From assembly GCA_000526435.1 (NCBI GenBank), contig JAGB01000002.1, positions 434,001-498,000 on the forward strand: 64,000 nucleotides of DNA, given 5' to 3'. The stretch comes from Caldicoprobacter oshimai DSM 21659. GTDB lineage: Bacteria; Bacillota; Clostridia; Caldicoprobacterales; Caldicoprobacteraceae. The stretch's first letter is position 1. Every line of letters begins with the position of its first letter. Of the stretch, positions 9,192-18,343 are shown piece by piece. The notes below the pieces were generated by a model that saw only the letters and a program-made list of their open reading frames with translations, did not search any database and was not told where the DNA came from. The translations under genes were made by a program, and so were the position numbers.

Positions 9192-9329
9192 TCATCCCGT
9201 TAAAATCAGCAAAATACAGTAGTTTTGAAAAATTTCACCGCTATAAATAGAAAAACTGACGGATATGCCCATCAGTAATAGGTACAAGCGGTATATGAAG
9301 CGTGACGATACCCCCTCCTTAAGCTGCAT
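9192..9329 (-). CDS. Possible 45-residue hydrophobic leader peptide upstream of oadB
   Basis: ATG 9329 follows GGAGGG with an 8-base gap. The peptide has a basic start and a hydrophobic core (YRLYLLLMGISVSFSIYSG). It sits just inside the transcript from the promoter at 9361-9388 and about 150 bases before oadB. Two further tiny ORFs with GGGAGG sites lie between it and oadB (about 9 and 13 codons). I do not recognise it. The rest of the 9043-9458 stretch shows no gene. Confidence 0.3.
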   Translation of the reverse strand: MQLKEGVSSRFIYRLYLLLMGISVSFSIYSGEIFQNYCILLILTG

Positions 9330-9360
9330 ATCCTGGTCCCTCCACAAAATCACTAGTGCA

Positions 9361-9388
9361 ATTATACCATATCGCTGAATAAATGCAA
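9361..9388 (-). promoter_or_regulatory. SigmaA-type promoter of the oadB-hppA operon
   Basis: On the minus strand TTGCAT (9388-9383), a 16-base spacer, then TATAAT (9366-9361). It implies a leader of about 310 bases before oadB. Confidence 0.65.
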
Positions 9389-9458
9389 TAGTGCCCCATT
9401 ACTTTTTTAAACGCTTTTTAAACCCATTTTACAAAAATTCCGAGCAATCGAGATTTTT

Positions 9459-10319
9459 TTACGTTTTGCTAGGTATGAAGCCTTCGGCGACCACCAAAGG
9501 TACTTTGTTTCTCTTGGCACTGGTAGATGCCAGGCTGGCAAGATTGATAAGATTTTCTATATCGTCTACATAATTCCCAGAAAAGCGGCCTTTCTCCCGC
9601 CTGCCTCCTGAAATACCGGCAGAAGCCGTAATATTTACTTTAATGCTATATTCATGCTGCGATATAGCGTCCAAAAGCTCCTTGGCCAATTCTATACATC
9701 GTTCTTTTTTGTAAGGGGTCAACACGGCAAATTCATCACCGCCATAGCGGCATAAAAAACAATCGGTGGGTACTTTAACCTTAAGCAAATCACTTACTTC
9801 TTTCAGTATCAGGTCCCCAAATATATGGCCATACTCTTTGTCAATGATGCCAAATCCATCAATATCTATAAATATGATAGAAACTTCTTTGCCGCTCCTG
9901 AGCAGTTTAACTCCCTCATAGATTATATAATCCTTTTTGTTAAGCTGGGTAAGTATATCAAAATGCTTGGCAATCTCAAAGTAAAGCCTGGTCTTTGTAA
10001 TCAAACCTATAAGCTGCCCTTTTTCCACTACCAGCAATCTCTCTATACAATATTTATCCATTTTTTCCTTTGCTTCCCATAACGAAGCCGTAGGCTCAAC
10101 ATAAACAGGAGGTGCAGTCATTGCATCAGCCACCAACCGGTTAGGGTGAGAAGATATGACATCCCACGTGGTTATAATGCCCACCAAACGCCCGTTCTCC
10201 ATTACCGGCAAGCATCCAATCCTGTTTTGAGCCATTATCTGCCGAGCATTATCCACGCTATCCATCGATTCAATTGTAATGAGGTCTTTTTCCATTATAG
10301 AAGACACCGTCGTAATCAT
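9459..10319 (-). CDS. Two-CBS-domain GGDEF protein, probable diguanylate cyclase
   Basis: 286 residues. Residues about 1-120 are two CBS domains (nucleotide-sensing; IMEKDLITIESMDSVDNAR is the first repeat). Residues about 120-280 are a GGDEF domain with intact RYGGDEF (193-197) and FIDIDGFG metal-binding segment, so c-di-GMP synthesis is plausible. The inhibitory RxxD site normally just upstream is degenerate (VPTD). No membrane segment, so a cytosolic sensor of adenylates or similar. The ATG overlaps the stop of the upstream 116-residue gene (ATGA), indicating coupled translation. Confidence 0.88.
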   Translation of the reverse strand: MITTVSSIMEKDLITIESMDSVDNARQIMAQNRIGCLPVMENGRLVGIITTWDVISSHPNRLVADAMTAPPVYVEPTASLWEAKEKMDKYCIERLLVVEKGQLIGLITKTRLYFEIAKHFDILTQLNKKDYIIYEGVKLLRSGKEVSIIFIDIDGFGIIDKEYGHIFGDLILKEVSDLLKVKVPTDCFLCRYGGDEFAVLTPYKKERCIELAKELLDAISQHEYSIKVNITASAGISGGRREKGRFSGNYVDDIENLINLASLASTSAKRNKVPLVVAEGFIPSKT

Positions 10320-10666
10320 AGGTCAACGGATTTGCTAACACACAACACAATGCTCAGCTGAACTTTAAGGATGGTTGCTTCGTTAGCCACCTTCCCTCCT
10401 TCTTCCAATATAAGGGAAATAAGGCGATCGCGGGCCACCATTTGCATAAGGGCCTTCCGAATAACCACTGCTTCTATAGTAGGGTGTTGTATCTTTACAA
10501 CCTCATATTGGTTAGGAGATAGAATATCTACCATCCTCCTGGCAGCCTCAAAACCGATAGGTGCCTTGCGACCTATTATAAGCGCATCCTGCATTGGGGG
10601 CATCTCAAATTCAGACAACCTCAAGGTTATTTCCACCTTCGTAGAACTGACCGATGAATCAGCCAT
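10316..10666 (-). CDS. Unrecognised 116-residue protein coupled to the CBS-GGDEF gene
   Basis: Begins at ATG 10666 behind AAGGAG. Mixed alpha/beta composition, no signal peptide, no cysteine pair, no membrane helix. Its stop overlaps the start of the CBS-GGDEF gene, so both are made from one message. Notable segments are LRLSEFEMPPMQDALIIGRK and ILEEGGKVANEATIL. I do not recognise the family. It may be a partner or regulator of the c-di-GMP enzyme; that is inferred from coupling only. Confidence 0.75.
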   Translation of the reverse strand: MADSSVSSTKVEITLRLSEFEMPPMQDALIIGRKAPIGFEAARRMVDILSPNQYEVVKIQHPTIEAVVIRKALMQMVARDRLISLILEEGGKVANEATILKVQLSIVLCVSKSVDL

Positions 10667-10959
10667 CGCGAATACTCCTTCCCTCTCAGAAACCCTTCAT
10701 AACCTTAATTTAGGACTTAATGCCTATGACATTAGACCTACTTTACTAGTTATTGTAATACATTTCTATTAATAATACAAGGAAAAAATGAGCATAAGCA
10801 TATTAACCTACAACTTAAGTCCTATTTTATAGGATCACATCCTTCAACAAAATACGACAAACAATACAAAAGTCCTATTGCATTTAAACCTACGATAATT
10901 TAAAATATAGACATATAATGTAAAAATTTGTACGAATATGGAACCAAAAAGGAGTGTAA
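10667..10959. other. AT-rich divergent control region with a repeated AGTCCTA motif
   Basis: Separates the minus-strand GGDEF pair from a plus-strand small gene. The sequence AAGTCCTA occurs near 10820 and 10871 and in inverse form (TAGGACTT) near 10710; the middle copy is part of a small palindrome (TCCTATTTTATAGGA). A TATAAT at about 10914 may serve the small plus-strand gene, but its -35 is weak. No gene seen. Confidence 0.35.
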
Positions 10960-11127
10960 ATGATGACACTCTTATATGGTTTAAAAAAGCTGTTTAGCAG
11001 GCACAGAAAATTTGCTCCTCCAAATGAATACAGGTTGACATCCAAAGAGCGTGAAAGCGTAATAGTATTCTTCTCCGTTGTAATATGCTGTCTCTTGGTA
11101 GTGTTAGCCCTCAAGATGATATACTAA
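10960..11127 (+). CDS. Small single-helix membrane protein (55 residues)
   Basis: ATG 10960 (or the next ATG, 10963) follows AAAAAGGAG with a proper gap. The basic N-terminus (KKLFSRHRK) and a soluble segment lead into a C-terminal hydrophobic helix (VIVFFSVVICCLLVVLALK), so a cytosolic N-terminus with a C-tail anchor is likely. It ends 20 bases before a strong terminator. Unrecognised; too short for homology by eye, but the ribosome site, helix and terminator make it a convincing gene. Confidence 0.65.
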   Translation: MMTLLYGLKKLFSRHRKFAPPNEYRLTSKERESVIVFFSVVICCLLVVLALKMIY

Positions 11128-11146
11128 GCATACCATTATGACCCCC

Positions 11147-11185
11147 AAAAAAGCGGAAAGGACATTTATGCCCTTTCCGCTTTTT
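11147..11185. terminator. Bidirectional terminator
   Basis: A 12-14 bp stem (about AAAAGCGGAAAGG with CCTTTCCGCTTTT) flanked by A-run and T-run, between the plus-strand 55-residue gene and the minus-strand gene ending at 11197. It can serve both. Confidence 0.88.
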
Positions 11186-11196
11186 GTTATACAAGG

Positions 11197-11922
11197 CTAC
11201 TCCTCCTGCTCGTCCTCCAGGGAGTATAAACGCGGATTGGGAGATCGAGCGTTATCGCGTACATCTTCAAGCTGTGGCGGGAACAGCGGAAGCCTGAAGA
11301 ACTCTTCGCACAGATTCTCTGCAAATTCTTCACAGGGAGGAATCTCGCAGAACCCAAACGAAGGCACCAGCAGGTCAACCTTGGCTACAATCTTCAGAAT
11401 GATAGTGATGCATACATCAACCTCAAATTTTAAAACGTCACCGTGCACCGCCTTGCCTGATACGCACATAGCGTTAACAGTGCTCTCCAGCTGGAAGGGA
11501 ATTACCGATTCATCCGGCACAAAGAGTATTACATCTTTTGGAACAGATATAGAACTGTTACCTATACCCCTCTTGCCGTTCGCATCCTCAAAAATTACCT
11601 CAACCGGGATCTCTACTTTCGTTTGTATCCTTGCAAAATTCGGGCGGTCGGGCAGCCTGGTGATCTGGGTTCCCACCAGTTTACCTTTTACGCTGGTGCT
11701 TCTGCAGCCTATGAAGGTAAACGGCGGTGTAAAGTCCCTCCAATCGCCGTATATGTCTTTTACCGTAATCCTTATATCTTTTAAAGTTTCCTGCTGGAGA
11801 CAGGCATCATACACCTTATCCACTTGGATGCATACCTTTTCGATTATCTTTTTGCATGCATCAAAGCTGATCCGACTAGGACACCGTTCATTGCCCTGAT
11901 TTTTATATGAATAGAAAGACAT
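11197..11922 (-). CDS. Conserved-looking protein of unknown function, possible spore-associated
   Basis: 241 residues from ATG 11922, chosen for the AAAGGAGG site just upstream (an ATG at 12000 lacks one). No signal peptide or membrane helix. The middle is rich in beta-type hydrophobic alternation (VEIPVEVIFEDANG, VLKFEVDVCITIILKIVAKV). Cysteines are spread through the chain (CPSR, DACKK, CIQVD, CLQQ, CRSTS, CEIPPCEEF, LCEEF). Such Cys-rich, all-beta, signal-less proteins occur among clostridial spore-surface proteins, but I do not recognise the family. Transcribed divergently from the 542-residue protein next door. Confidence 0.6.
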   Translation of the reverse strand: MSFYSYKNQGNERCPSRISFDACKKIIEKVCIQVDKVYDACLQQETLKDIRITVKDIYGDWRDFTPPFTFIGCRSTSVKGKLVGTQITRLPDRPNFARIQTKVEIPVEVIFEDANGKRGIGNSSISVPKDVILFVPDESVIPFQLESTVNAMCVSGKAVHGDVLKFEVDVCITIILKIVAKVDLLVPSFGFCEIPPCEEFAENLCEEFFRLPLFPPQLEDVRDNARSPNPRLYSLEDEQEE

Positions 11923-12082
11923 CTTCAAACCTCCTTTTCTCACAGTATATGTCCGAGGAAATCTATATTTCCTCTCACTGCATAATATGTAAAAATTCAA
12001 TTATGTGTGATAACGTATGTGATAAATTCTCGAATCATATCATAAGATTTACTAAAACGATTGTGTTGAAACGGGTGATATC

Positions 12083-13711
12083 ATGGCAGGCGTTGTTGAT
12101 AAGTCATTCGTGCTCAAAACCTCCTCGGGAAATCGATGGCATTTCTTCCTCTCGCCTGAACAGAGCATAGTGTATTCTCAATCAGATCCCCAATCAAAAA
12201 TCGGGACAACGGCTCAGAATGTTTTGTTGGATTCCCAGCCGGTTAAAGATCTGGCGGTCACAATCGACTCCAGCGATAACATCCATGTATTGGCATATAC
12301 TGTAACAAACCAGCTGGTGTATTACTGGTGGAACGGCCTCAAATGGCAACGCCAAACAGTGGAGTACATTCGGTCTCCGGCACAAAACATCTCCTATTTC
12401 ACCATAATGGCATACCGAGATACCATCCACATACTATATTACATTAAGGGCTCATTAAGGCGTGGAACAGAATTCCTGATACATTATCGAGGTAATGGGA
12501 ATAAATGGACAAGGCAAAGAACATGGACCTTTGCTTCTGATAGCCTTACGACCATAGAGAACGCCTTTGTAGACAACCTAGGAAACGTGCATCTGTTGTT
12601 CAGCCAACAATCCAACAATCAACCTTCACTCCTGTATTCTTGCTTTAGTCCCTCTTTTTCCTCCTGGACCACTCCAGTAACGATATACAAGCCTGATCGA
12701 GCCTGCTCAGAATGTTACCTGTATACCGATCCTCGCCAGCGCATTTACATCATATGGAAAGAAAAAGAAGGTGCCAGCCACATCATAAGATATCTATCCT
12801 TAAGAAGTGCACTTCAACCAGAAAGCGATACACAGGAAGCAAAGGTTATATACACGGGCCAGGACGAGCCCGTCCTTCCCACGCTGCTGCTATTGGACCA
12901 GTTGTACTGCCTGTGGGAGATGAAAGGCGATATATACTGCACAACCTCACAGGACGGCGGCAATACCTGGAGTATCCCTAGAGCGATTCCCCACGCTCCC
13001 TCGGACATCGTAACCTTTTTCTACTACACCTCGTTTGACAGGCCAGACCTTCCCCCCACTTTAAGGCTGTGGGGTATAAATTATAAAGAAGTCCTGGACC
13101 TTTCCCTTTCAGGCTCCCATGCAACGCTCAACGCTGCTATCGCGCAAAAAAAGCAAGACCAACAGTTACCGTACAGCAAATTGGAAAAAAGGATCGCCGC
13201 CATCGAACGGCAGCTTGAAAACATAACCTCCAGCATTTACGCTTTTCAAGAGCAATTGCTACAAAACAGCAAGGCCATGTATTTTCTGGAAGCCATGATA
13301 AAAAAGCTCAACTTCCAGGTAGAACAGCTCAGGACAAACAGCAAACAGTCGCTTACCAACATCGACACGCTTCACAAAGAAAAAAGGCCCGTTCCAACAA
13401 AACAGGCCTATCAAACAGCGTCAACTCCATCGTCTTCAATGGACGACAATGCCACGCGCAGCACATCGCCATCCTCTCCCCCTATACGTCCTGACAGCAA
13501 CGAGCTACCCTCAAGCGAGGGTAAACAAGAGGATAAACAAGGCATCACACAACCCGGCGTCAGTGCACAACTCCCCCAGAAAACCGGAAATAGCTCTCAA
13601 GGTACAGACAACGCCCAAACTCCAGCCACCACACAACCCAAAGACACCCCTCACAGAATAACATTGGGCAACGTGGACATAATCATAAATCCACAAGACG
13701 AAGAAGACTAA
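12083..13711 (+). CDS. Beta-propeller-like protein with coiled coil and Pro/Ser/Thr-rich tail
   Basis: 542 residues. Residues about 1-345 show repeating 'D..NIHVL', 'D.LGNVHLLF', 'DPRQRIYIIW', 'DGGNTWS' strands, the pattern of sialidase/BNR-like propellers. Residues about 365-435 are predicted coiled coil (KLEKRIAAIERQLENITSSI). Residues about 440-525 are a low-complexity linker rich in Pro, Ser, Thr and Gln. The end is a short hydrophobic block (RITLGNVDIIINPQDEED). No signal peptide, so it is cytosolic or released at mother-cell lysis, as spore-coat proteins are. The ribosome site before ATG 12083 is weak (GGTGAT). Unknown function. Confidence 0.65.
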   Translation: MAGVVDKSFVLKTSSGNRWHFFLSPEQSIVYSQSDPQSKIGTTAQNVLLDSQPVKDLAVTIDSSDNIHVLAYTVTNQLVYYWWNGLKWQRQTVEYIRSPAQNISYFTIMAYRDTIHILYYIKGSLRRGTEFLIHYRGNGNKWTRQRTWTFASDSLTTIENAFVDNLGNVHLLFSQQSNNQPSLLYSCFSPSFSSWTTPVTIYKPDRACSECYLYTDPRQRIYIIWKEKEGASHIIRYLSLRSALQPESDTQEAKVIYTGQDEPVLPTLLLLDQLYCLWEMKGDIYCTTSQDGGNTWSIPRAIPHAPSDIVTFFYYTSFDRPDLPPTLRLWGINYKEVLDLSLSGSHATLNAAIAQKKQDQQLPYSKLEKRIAAIERQLENITSSIYAFQEQLLQNSKAMYFLEAMIKKLNFQVEQLRTNSKQSLTNIDTLHKEKRPVPTKQAYQTASTPSSSMDDNATRSTSPSSPPIRPDSNELPSSEGKQEDKQGITQPGVSAQLPQKTGNSSQGTDNAQTPATTQPKDTPHRITLGNVDIIINPQDEED

Positions 13712-13713
13712 AA

Positions 13714-16098
13714 CTATTGTTTCGGCTTAGGAACCTCCACCAGAGCATGCTCAAGCACTTGATCCATATGTTCCACCAATACTATCTTTACCTTTCGCTT
13801 AACATTTTCGGGGATCTCCTTCAAGTCCTTTTCGTTTTCAGAAGGGATGATGACCTTGGTAATCCCAGCTCTATGGGCTGCCAATACCTTTTCCTTTAAG
13901 CCACCGATGGGCAGCACCCTGCCCCTCAAGGTTATTTCGCCCGTCATTGCCACATCGCTGCGGGCGGGTATCCCCGTTAGAGCCGATATTATGGCCGTGG
14001 TCATGGTAATACCGGCCGAAGGGCCATCCTTGGGAATTGCCCCCTCAGGGATGTGCACGTGAATATCGGTATTGTTGTAAAAATTGGGATCAATACCGAA
14101 ATCCCGTGCCTTGGCACGTATATAGCTGAACCCGGCCTGTGCCGATTCCTTCATGACATCGCCCAGCTGACCGGTGAGCACCAGCTTTCCAGTACCGGGC
14201 ATATGGATGGCCTCCACCAACAGGGTGTCACCCCCCACCGCCGTCCAGGCCAAACCGGTGACAATACCGGCCTGGTCGTGTTGCCCCGCTTTCTCATAGC
14301 GATATATGGGAACACCCAGATAACGCTTTAGGTTGCTGCTGGTTATTCGGACGCGCTGCTGACCAGTCTCCAGTATCTTCCTGGCAGCCTTTCTGCATAT
14401 GGTAGCAATCTGCCGCTCCAGATTGCGTACACCGGCCTCGCGGGTATAATAATTGATGATATCCCTTATGACTCGCTCGGGTATCTGAACGCTCCCCTCT
14501 TTAAGCCCATGCTCCTTCACCTGCTTAGGGATAAGGTAACGGGAAGCGATGTGCAGCTTCTCCTCTTCGGTATAGCCCGAAATGTGAATAACCTCCATTC
14601 GGTCCAGCAAGGGCCTGGGTATGGTCTCAAGGGTATTGGCGGTGGTCAAAAACATCACCTTGGACAGGTCAAACGGCACTTCCAGGTAGTGGTCTCGAAA
14701 AGCGAAGTTCTGCTCCGGATCCAGCACCTCCAGCATGGCTGAAGCCGGGTCTCCGCGAAAATCGCTGCTCATCTTGTCTATCTCATCGAAGAGGAATACC
14801 GGATTCTTGGTACCAGCCTGCCTTATCGATGCTATAATCCGGCCAGGTATAGCCCCTACGTAGGTTCGTCGGTGGCCGCGGATCTCAGCCTCATCCCTCA
14901 CGCCGCCTAGGGACATCCTAACGAATTTCCTGTTGAGCGCCCGCGCGATGGACCTGGCAATGGAGGTTTTGCCCACTCCCGGCGGCCCTACAAAGCACAG
15001 TATGGGGCCTTTCATCTGCTGGGTCAGCTGATGTACCGCCAGATACTCCAGCACCCGTTCCTTTACCTTCTCCAGGCCATAGTGGTCCTCATCCAATATT
15101 TTGGCGGCCTTTTTAATGTCCGTATTGTCCTCGGTCTCAACATTCCACGGCAGCTCCACAAGCCAGTCCAAATACGTCCTTATGATCCCTATCTCGGGCG
15201 AACCGGGAGGCATCCTGTACAGCCTGTCCAGCTCTTTCATGGCCTTTTCGTAGGCTTCTTCAGGGAGCTGTGCTTCTTCTATTTTTCGCCTGTATTCCTC
15301 AACCTCTTCGCCTATACCGTCCTTCTCGCCAAGCTCCTTCTGTATGGCCTTGAGCTGTTCCCTTAAATAGTACTCCCGCTGGAGCTTGTCTATCTGCTTC
15401 TTTACCCGCTGATTGATCTTTCTCTCAATCTCCAGGATCTGAATTTCCCTGGTCAATATGCCGTACAGCTTCTCCAGCCTATCCTGCGGGTCAAATGCCT
15501 CCAGGATGTTCTGCTTGTCCTCAATCTTGACCAGCACATTGGCAGCAATGATATCGGCCAGCTGGCCAGGTTTTTCAACCGCGTTGACCGATATCAGCGT
15601 ATCAGGGGACACCCGGTTGCCAAGCTTTACATAATCCTCAAATATGTCTAGCACGCTTCGCATCAAAGCTTCTTGTTCTAGATCGCCTGGCTCAGGGTCA
15701 TTTTCTTCAATCTCCTCAATCTCCACCTCAAAATATGGATCGGTGGATATGCACTTGACAATCCGGCCACGCTTAAGCCCTTCTACCAGCACGCGTATGG
15801 TATCCCCCGGCAGCTTGAGAAGCTGCTTTATTTTGGACACAGTACCCACATGATATATGTCATCAAAGCCTGGGTCATCCATCTTTGCGTCTTTCTGTGT
15901 GACCAAGAACAGCTCCTGGTCGTTTATCATTGCCTCCTCCAGTGCGGCAATGGACTTCTGTCGCCCTACATCAAAATGCAGCACCATATACGGAAAAACC
16001 GTCAATCCCCTAAGTGGCAGACAGGGAATGCGCCTTAATCTATTATTGGATTTCTTTCTTCGCCTGCCCTTTTTCTTTTCAGCCGTTTGCTCGGCCAT
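13714..16098 (-). CDS. lon: ATP-dependent protease Lon
   Basis: 794 residues from ATG 16098, placed 8 bases after GGAGGAG; an upstream in-frame ATG (16149) has no site. Domains in order: basic N-terminus, LON substrate-binding domain (about 20-215), coiled coil, AAA+ domain with Walker A GPPGVGKT (about 371-378) and Walker B VFLFDEID, then the protease domain with catalytic Ser in KDGPSAG and Lys in [14 protein letters not shown]. Degrades misfolded and regulatory proteins in the cytosol. Downstream of lonB-clpX-clpP-tig in the order common in Clostridia, with its own promoter at 16167-16196. Confidence 0.97.
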   Translation of the reverse strand: MAEQTAEKKKGRRRKKSNNRLRRIPCLPLRGLTVFPYMVLHFDVGRQKSIAALEEAMINDQELFLVTQKDAKMDDPGFDDIYHVGTVSKIKQLLKLPGDTIRVLVEGLKRGRIVKCISTDPYFEVEIEEIEENDPEPGDLEQEALMRSVLDIFEDYVKLGNRVSPDTLISVNAVEKPGQLADIIAANVLVKIEDKQNILEAFDPQDRLEKLYGILTREIQILEIERKINQRVKKQIDKLQREYYLREQLKAIQKELGEKDGIGEEVEEYRRKIEEAQLPEEAYEKAMKELDRLYRMPPGSPEIGIIRTYLDWLVELPWNVETEDNTDIKKAAKILDEDHYGLEKVKERVLEYLAVHQLTQQMKGPILCFVGPPGVGKTSIARSIARALNRKFVRMSLGGVRDEAEIRGHRRTYVGAIPGRIIASIRQAGTKNPVFLFDEIDKMSSDFRGDPASAMLEVLDPEQNFAFRDHYLEVPFDLSKVMFLTTANTLETIPRPLLDRMEVIHISGYTEEEKLHIASRYLIPKQVKEHGLKEGSVQIPERVIRDIINYYTREAGVRNLERQIATICRKAARKILETGQQRVRITSSNLKRYLGVPIYRYEKAGQHDQAGIVTGLAWTAVGGDTLLVEAIHMPGTGKLVLTGQLGDVMKESAQAGFSYIRAKARDFGIDPNFYNNTDIHVHIPEGAIPKDGPSAGITMTTAIISALTGIPARSDVAMTGEITLRGRVLPIGGLKEKVLAAHRAGITKVIIPSENEKDLKEIPENVKRKVKIVLVEHMDQVLEHALVEVPKPKQ

Positions 16099-16166
16099 AT
16101 CATTATCTCCTCCACATCTATAAAAAAATCCCGCACCTATATTTTGCACATCTTCTCGACTTTTAA

Positions 16167-16196
16167 ATTATATATAACAACTGTATAAAAAATCAA
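16167..16196 (-). promoter_or_regulatory. SigmaA-type promoter of lon
   Basis: On the minus strand TTGATT (16196-16191), an 18-base spacer, then TATAAT (16172-16167), about 70 bases before the lon start. No CIRCE or CtsR-type repeat was seen nearby. Confidence 0.6.
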
Positions 16197-16269
16197 GCTC
16201 TAGCTATCCAATCTCATAAATGCCATCCTGTATAGTTTACACCGCCTTAAAACCCATAAACTACACAAC

Positions 16270-16299
16270 AAAAAAGCCGGGATGCACGGTCCCGGCCTT
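16270..16299 (-). terminator. Terminator after lonB
   Basis: Stem AAGCCGGG (16274-16281) with CCCGGCCTT (16291-16299), 9-base loop, then TTTTT on the minus strand. It directly follows the lonB stop at 16302. Confidence 0.88.
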
Positions 16300-16301
16300 G
16301 T

Positions 16302-17975
16302 TTATTTTGCTGATGCACTTAAGAGCCCGGCTTGATGGGGTACATTTGTGACACTGGCGTCATCTTCTCCACGATACATAGCATGCTCTATAACCTGCTC
16401 GATCCTCTCCACAGGAACAATCGATATGCTATAGTTCTTGAAAGTCTCCTGCCAGTTCTCCATGGGGATTATCACCTTCTTTACCCCCGCCTGAACAGCC
16501 GCTTCTATCTTGGCAGCTATGCCGCCCACTGGCTTTACCACTCCCAGGATTGATACCTCTCCCGTCATGGCTACCCTACCATCCACTGGCTGTCCCGTTA
16601 TAGCCGAATACACTGCCACCGCCATGGCGATTCCCGCCGAAGGGCCATCCACGGGGATGCCGCCGGGGAAATTGAGGTGTATGTCGTAATCCCTGGGATT
16701 TACGCCCAGCCATTTTCTTACGGCTGTCAGCACATTTTCCACCGAATCCCTGGCGGTGCTTTTCCTGCGCATTCGTTTGCCTTCAGAACCCATCTCCTCT
16801 TCATCTATTATACCCGTCACCGTAACCATGCCTTTCCCTTTTCCGGCAGGCATGGCCGAGGCCTCTACCTCCATGATGGTCCCCAGGTGAGCCCCATAAA
16901 CGGCCAGTCCATTTACGCAACCCACCCTTGGTTTACCTTCTACCTTTTTCTCCGGCCTCGGGCTGTAGTGCCCACTGTTTATTACCCATTCTATATCCTC
17001 TACGGTAATGTCGGTCCTTCCTTCGGTCAAAGCGAGGCCCCCTGCCAGCTGTATGATGTTGACCGCGTCCCTGCCATTGCCAGCATACTTGCCCACCAGT
17101 TCGACCGCCCGCTCGGCAATGGAAAATCCACCTTTCTTGGCCGCATTTCTGGCGATCTGCATGACCTCATCGGGCCTTAACTCCCTGAAGAATATCTCCA
17201 GGCATCGAGACCTTATGGCTGCCGGTATCTCGCTGGGACTCCTGGTGGTTGCTCCAATCAGACGAAAATCGGCCGGCAGCCCTTTTTGAAATATCTCATG
17301 TATATGGCGAGGGATATTGGTATCATACGAGCTGTAATAGGCGCTCTCAAAAAATACCTTTCTGTCTTCCAGAACTTTCAGCAGCTTGTTCATCTGTATG
17401 GGATGAAGCTCGCCGATTTCATCCAGGAAGAGCACCCCTCCATGGGCTTTGGTGACGGCACCCGGCTTGGGCTGCGGAATGCCAGCAATGCCCAGAGGCC
17501 CAGCTCCCTGATATATGGGATCATGTACCGAGCCGATGAGCGGATCGGCTATGCTGCGCTCATCAAAACGTATAGAGGTGGCGTCCATCTCGATGAACTT
17601 GGCATCTGGACGAAAGGGTGACATGGGATTTTTTTTCGCTTCTTCCAGCACCAGCCGCGCGGCACAGGTTTTGCCCACTCCGGGCGGACCATAGATTATG
17701 ACATGCTGGGGATTGGGTCCGCATAGCGCAGCCCTGAGGGCTTTTATCCCCTCTTCCTGTCCTATTATCTCTTCAAAGCTGGTAGGGCGGGTCTTTTCAG
17801 ACAATGGTTCGGTCAAAGAAATCTCGCGAAGCCTCTGGAGGTTCTCAAGCTCCTTTTTCGACTCTTTCTCCACTGCAATCTTATTCCCCTGCTGGCTCTT
17901 AAGCAGGTTTAAAAAATACAGCCCTATAATTATGGCAAAAAAGAGCTGTATTATGATCACGGCGTTCCCTAGCAA
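16302..17975 (-). CDS. lonB: Membrane-anchored ATP-dependent protease LonB
   Basis: 557 residues if translation starts at TTG 17975, which has an excellent AAAGGGGG site 8 bases upstream; an ATG at 18005 has none. Residues about 1-25 are a membrane helix, followed by a charged linker. The AAA+ domain holds Walker A GPPGVGKT (about 96-103) and VLFLDEIGE; the Lon protease domain has VDGPSAGIAMA with the catalytic Ser and a Lys in GGIAAKIEAAVQAG. Compared with Lon it lacks the N-terminal substrate domain. In Bacillus LonB is made in the forespore under sigmaF. The gene lies between clpX and lon, as in many spore formers. Confidence 0.93.
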   Translation of the reverse strand: MLGNAVIIIQLFFAIIIGLYFLNLLKSQQGNKIAVEKESKKELENLQRLREISLTEPLSEKTRPTSFEEIIGQEEGIKALRAALCGPNPQHVIIYGPPGVGKTCAARLVLEEAKKNPMSPFRPDAKFIEMDATSIRFDERSIADPLIGSVHDPIYQGAGPLGIAGIPQPKPGAVTKAHGGVLFLDEIGELHPIQMNKLLKVLEDRKVFFESAYYSSYDTNIPRHIHEIFQKGLPADFRLIGATTRSPSEIPAAIRSRCLEIFFRELRPDEVMQIARNAAKKGGFSIAERAVELVGKYAGNGRDAVNIIQLAGGLALTEGRTDITVEDIEWVINSGHYSPRPEKKVEGKPRVGCVNGLAVYGAHLGTIMEVEASAMPAGKGKGMVTVTGIIDEEEMGSEGKRMRRKSTARDSVENVLTAVRKWLGVNPRDYDIHLNFPGGIPVDGPSAGIAMAVAVYSAITGQPVDGRVAMTGEVSILGVVKPVGGIAAKIEAAVQAGVKKVIIPMENWQETFKNYSISIVPVERIEQVIEHAMYRGEDDASVTNVPHQAGLLSASAK

Positions 17976-18343
17976 CTGGTATTCCCCCTTTCTGAGATTG
18001 ACCATAGATTCACCATGAACCTTAAAAACTAATAACCTGGTTTTTAACTGTTCTTCTGGATAGTATATGTAGCCAGATGATTTTTATCCAATTTTGATAT
18101 CTTTGTTGCCATGAGCTATTTATTGGATACCCCCGGTATTATAATTTCTCAATTTCATTACATATTTTGTCAGAAGACCCGGGTTCATGAAAATGGACTA
18201 AAAAAGACCTGTTGATTTCTCAACAGGCCTTTTGTATGTGTTAAATATAGTCACCTGGTTATCGCCCATTGCCGTGCGCACCAATGAAAAAAGGGAGCGG
18301 ACTTGAATCGCTCCCCTTTGGCTTTTAAACCTTTTTGCGATGC
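17976..18343 (-). terminator. Intergenic region with two tandem terminators after clpX
   Basis: Minus-strand transcripts leaving clpX (stop 18344) meet first a stem GGGAGCG/CGCTCCC at 18293-18315 followed by TTTTTT, then a second stem at 18205-18230 (AGACCTGTTGA with TCAACAGGCCT, one mismatch) followed by TTTTTT. The rest of the gap (to about 18000) is AT-rich leader for lonB; a TATAAT is near 18135 with no convincing -35, so a sporulation sigma factor cannot be excluded. Confidence 0.85.
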
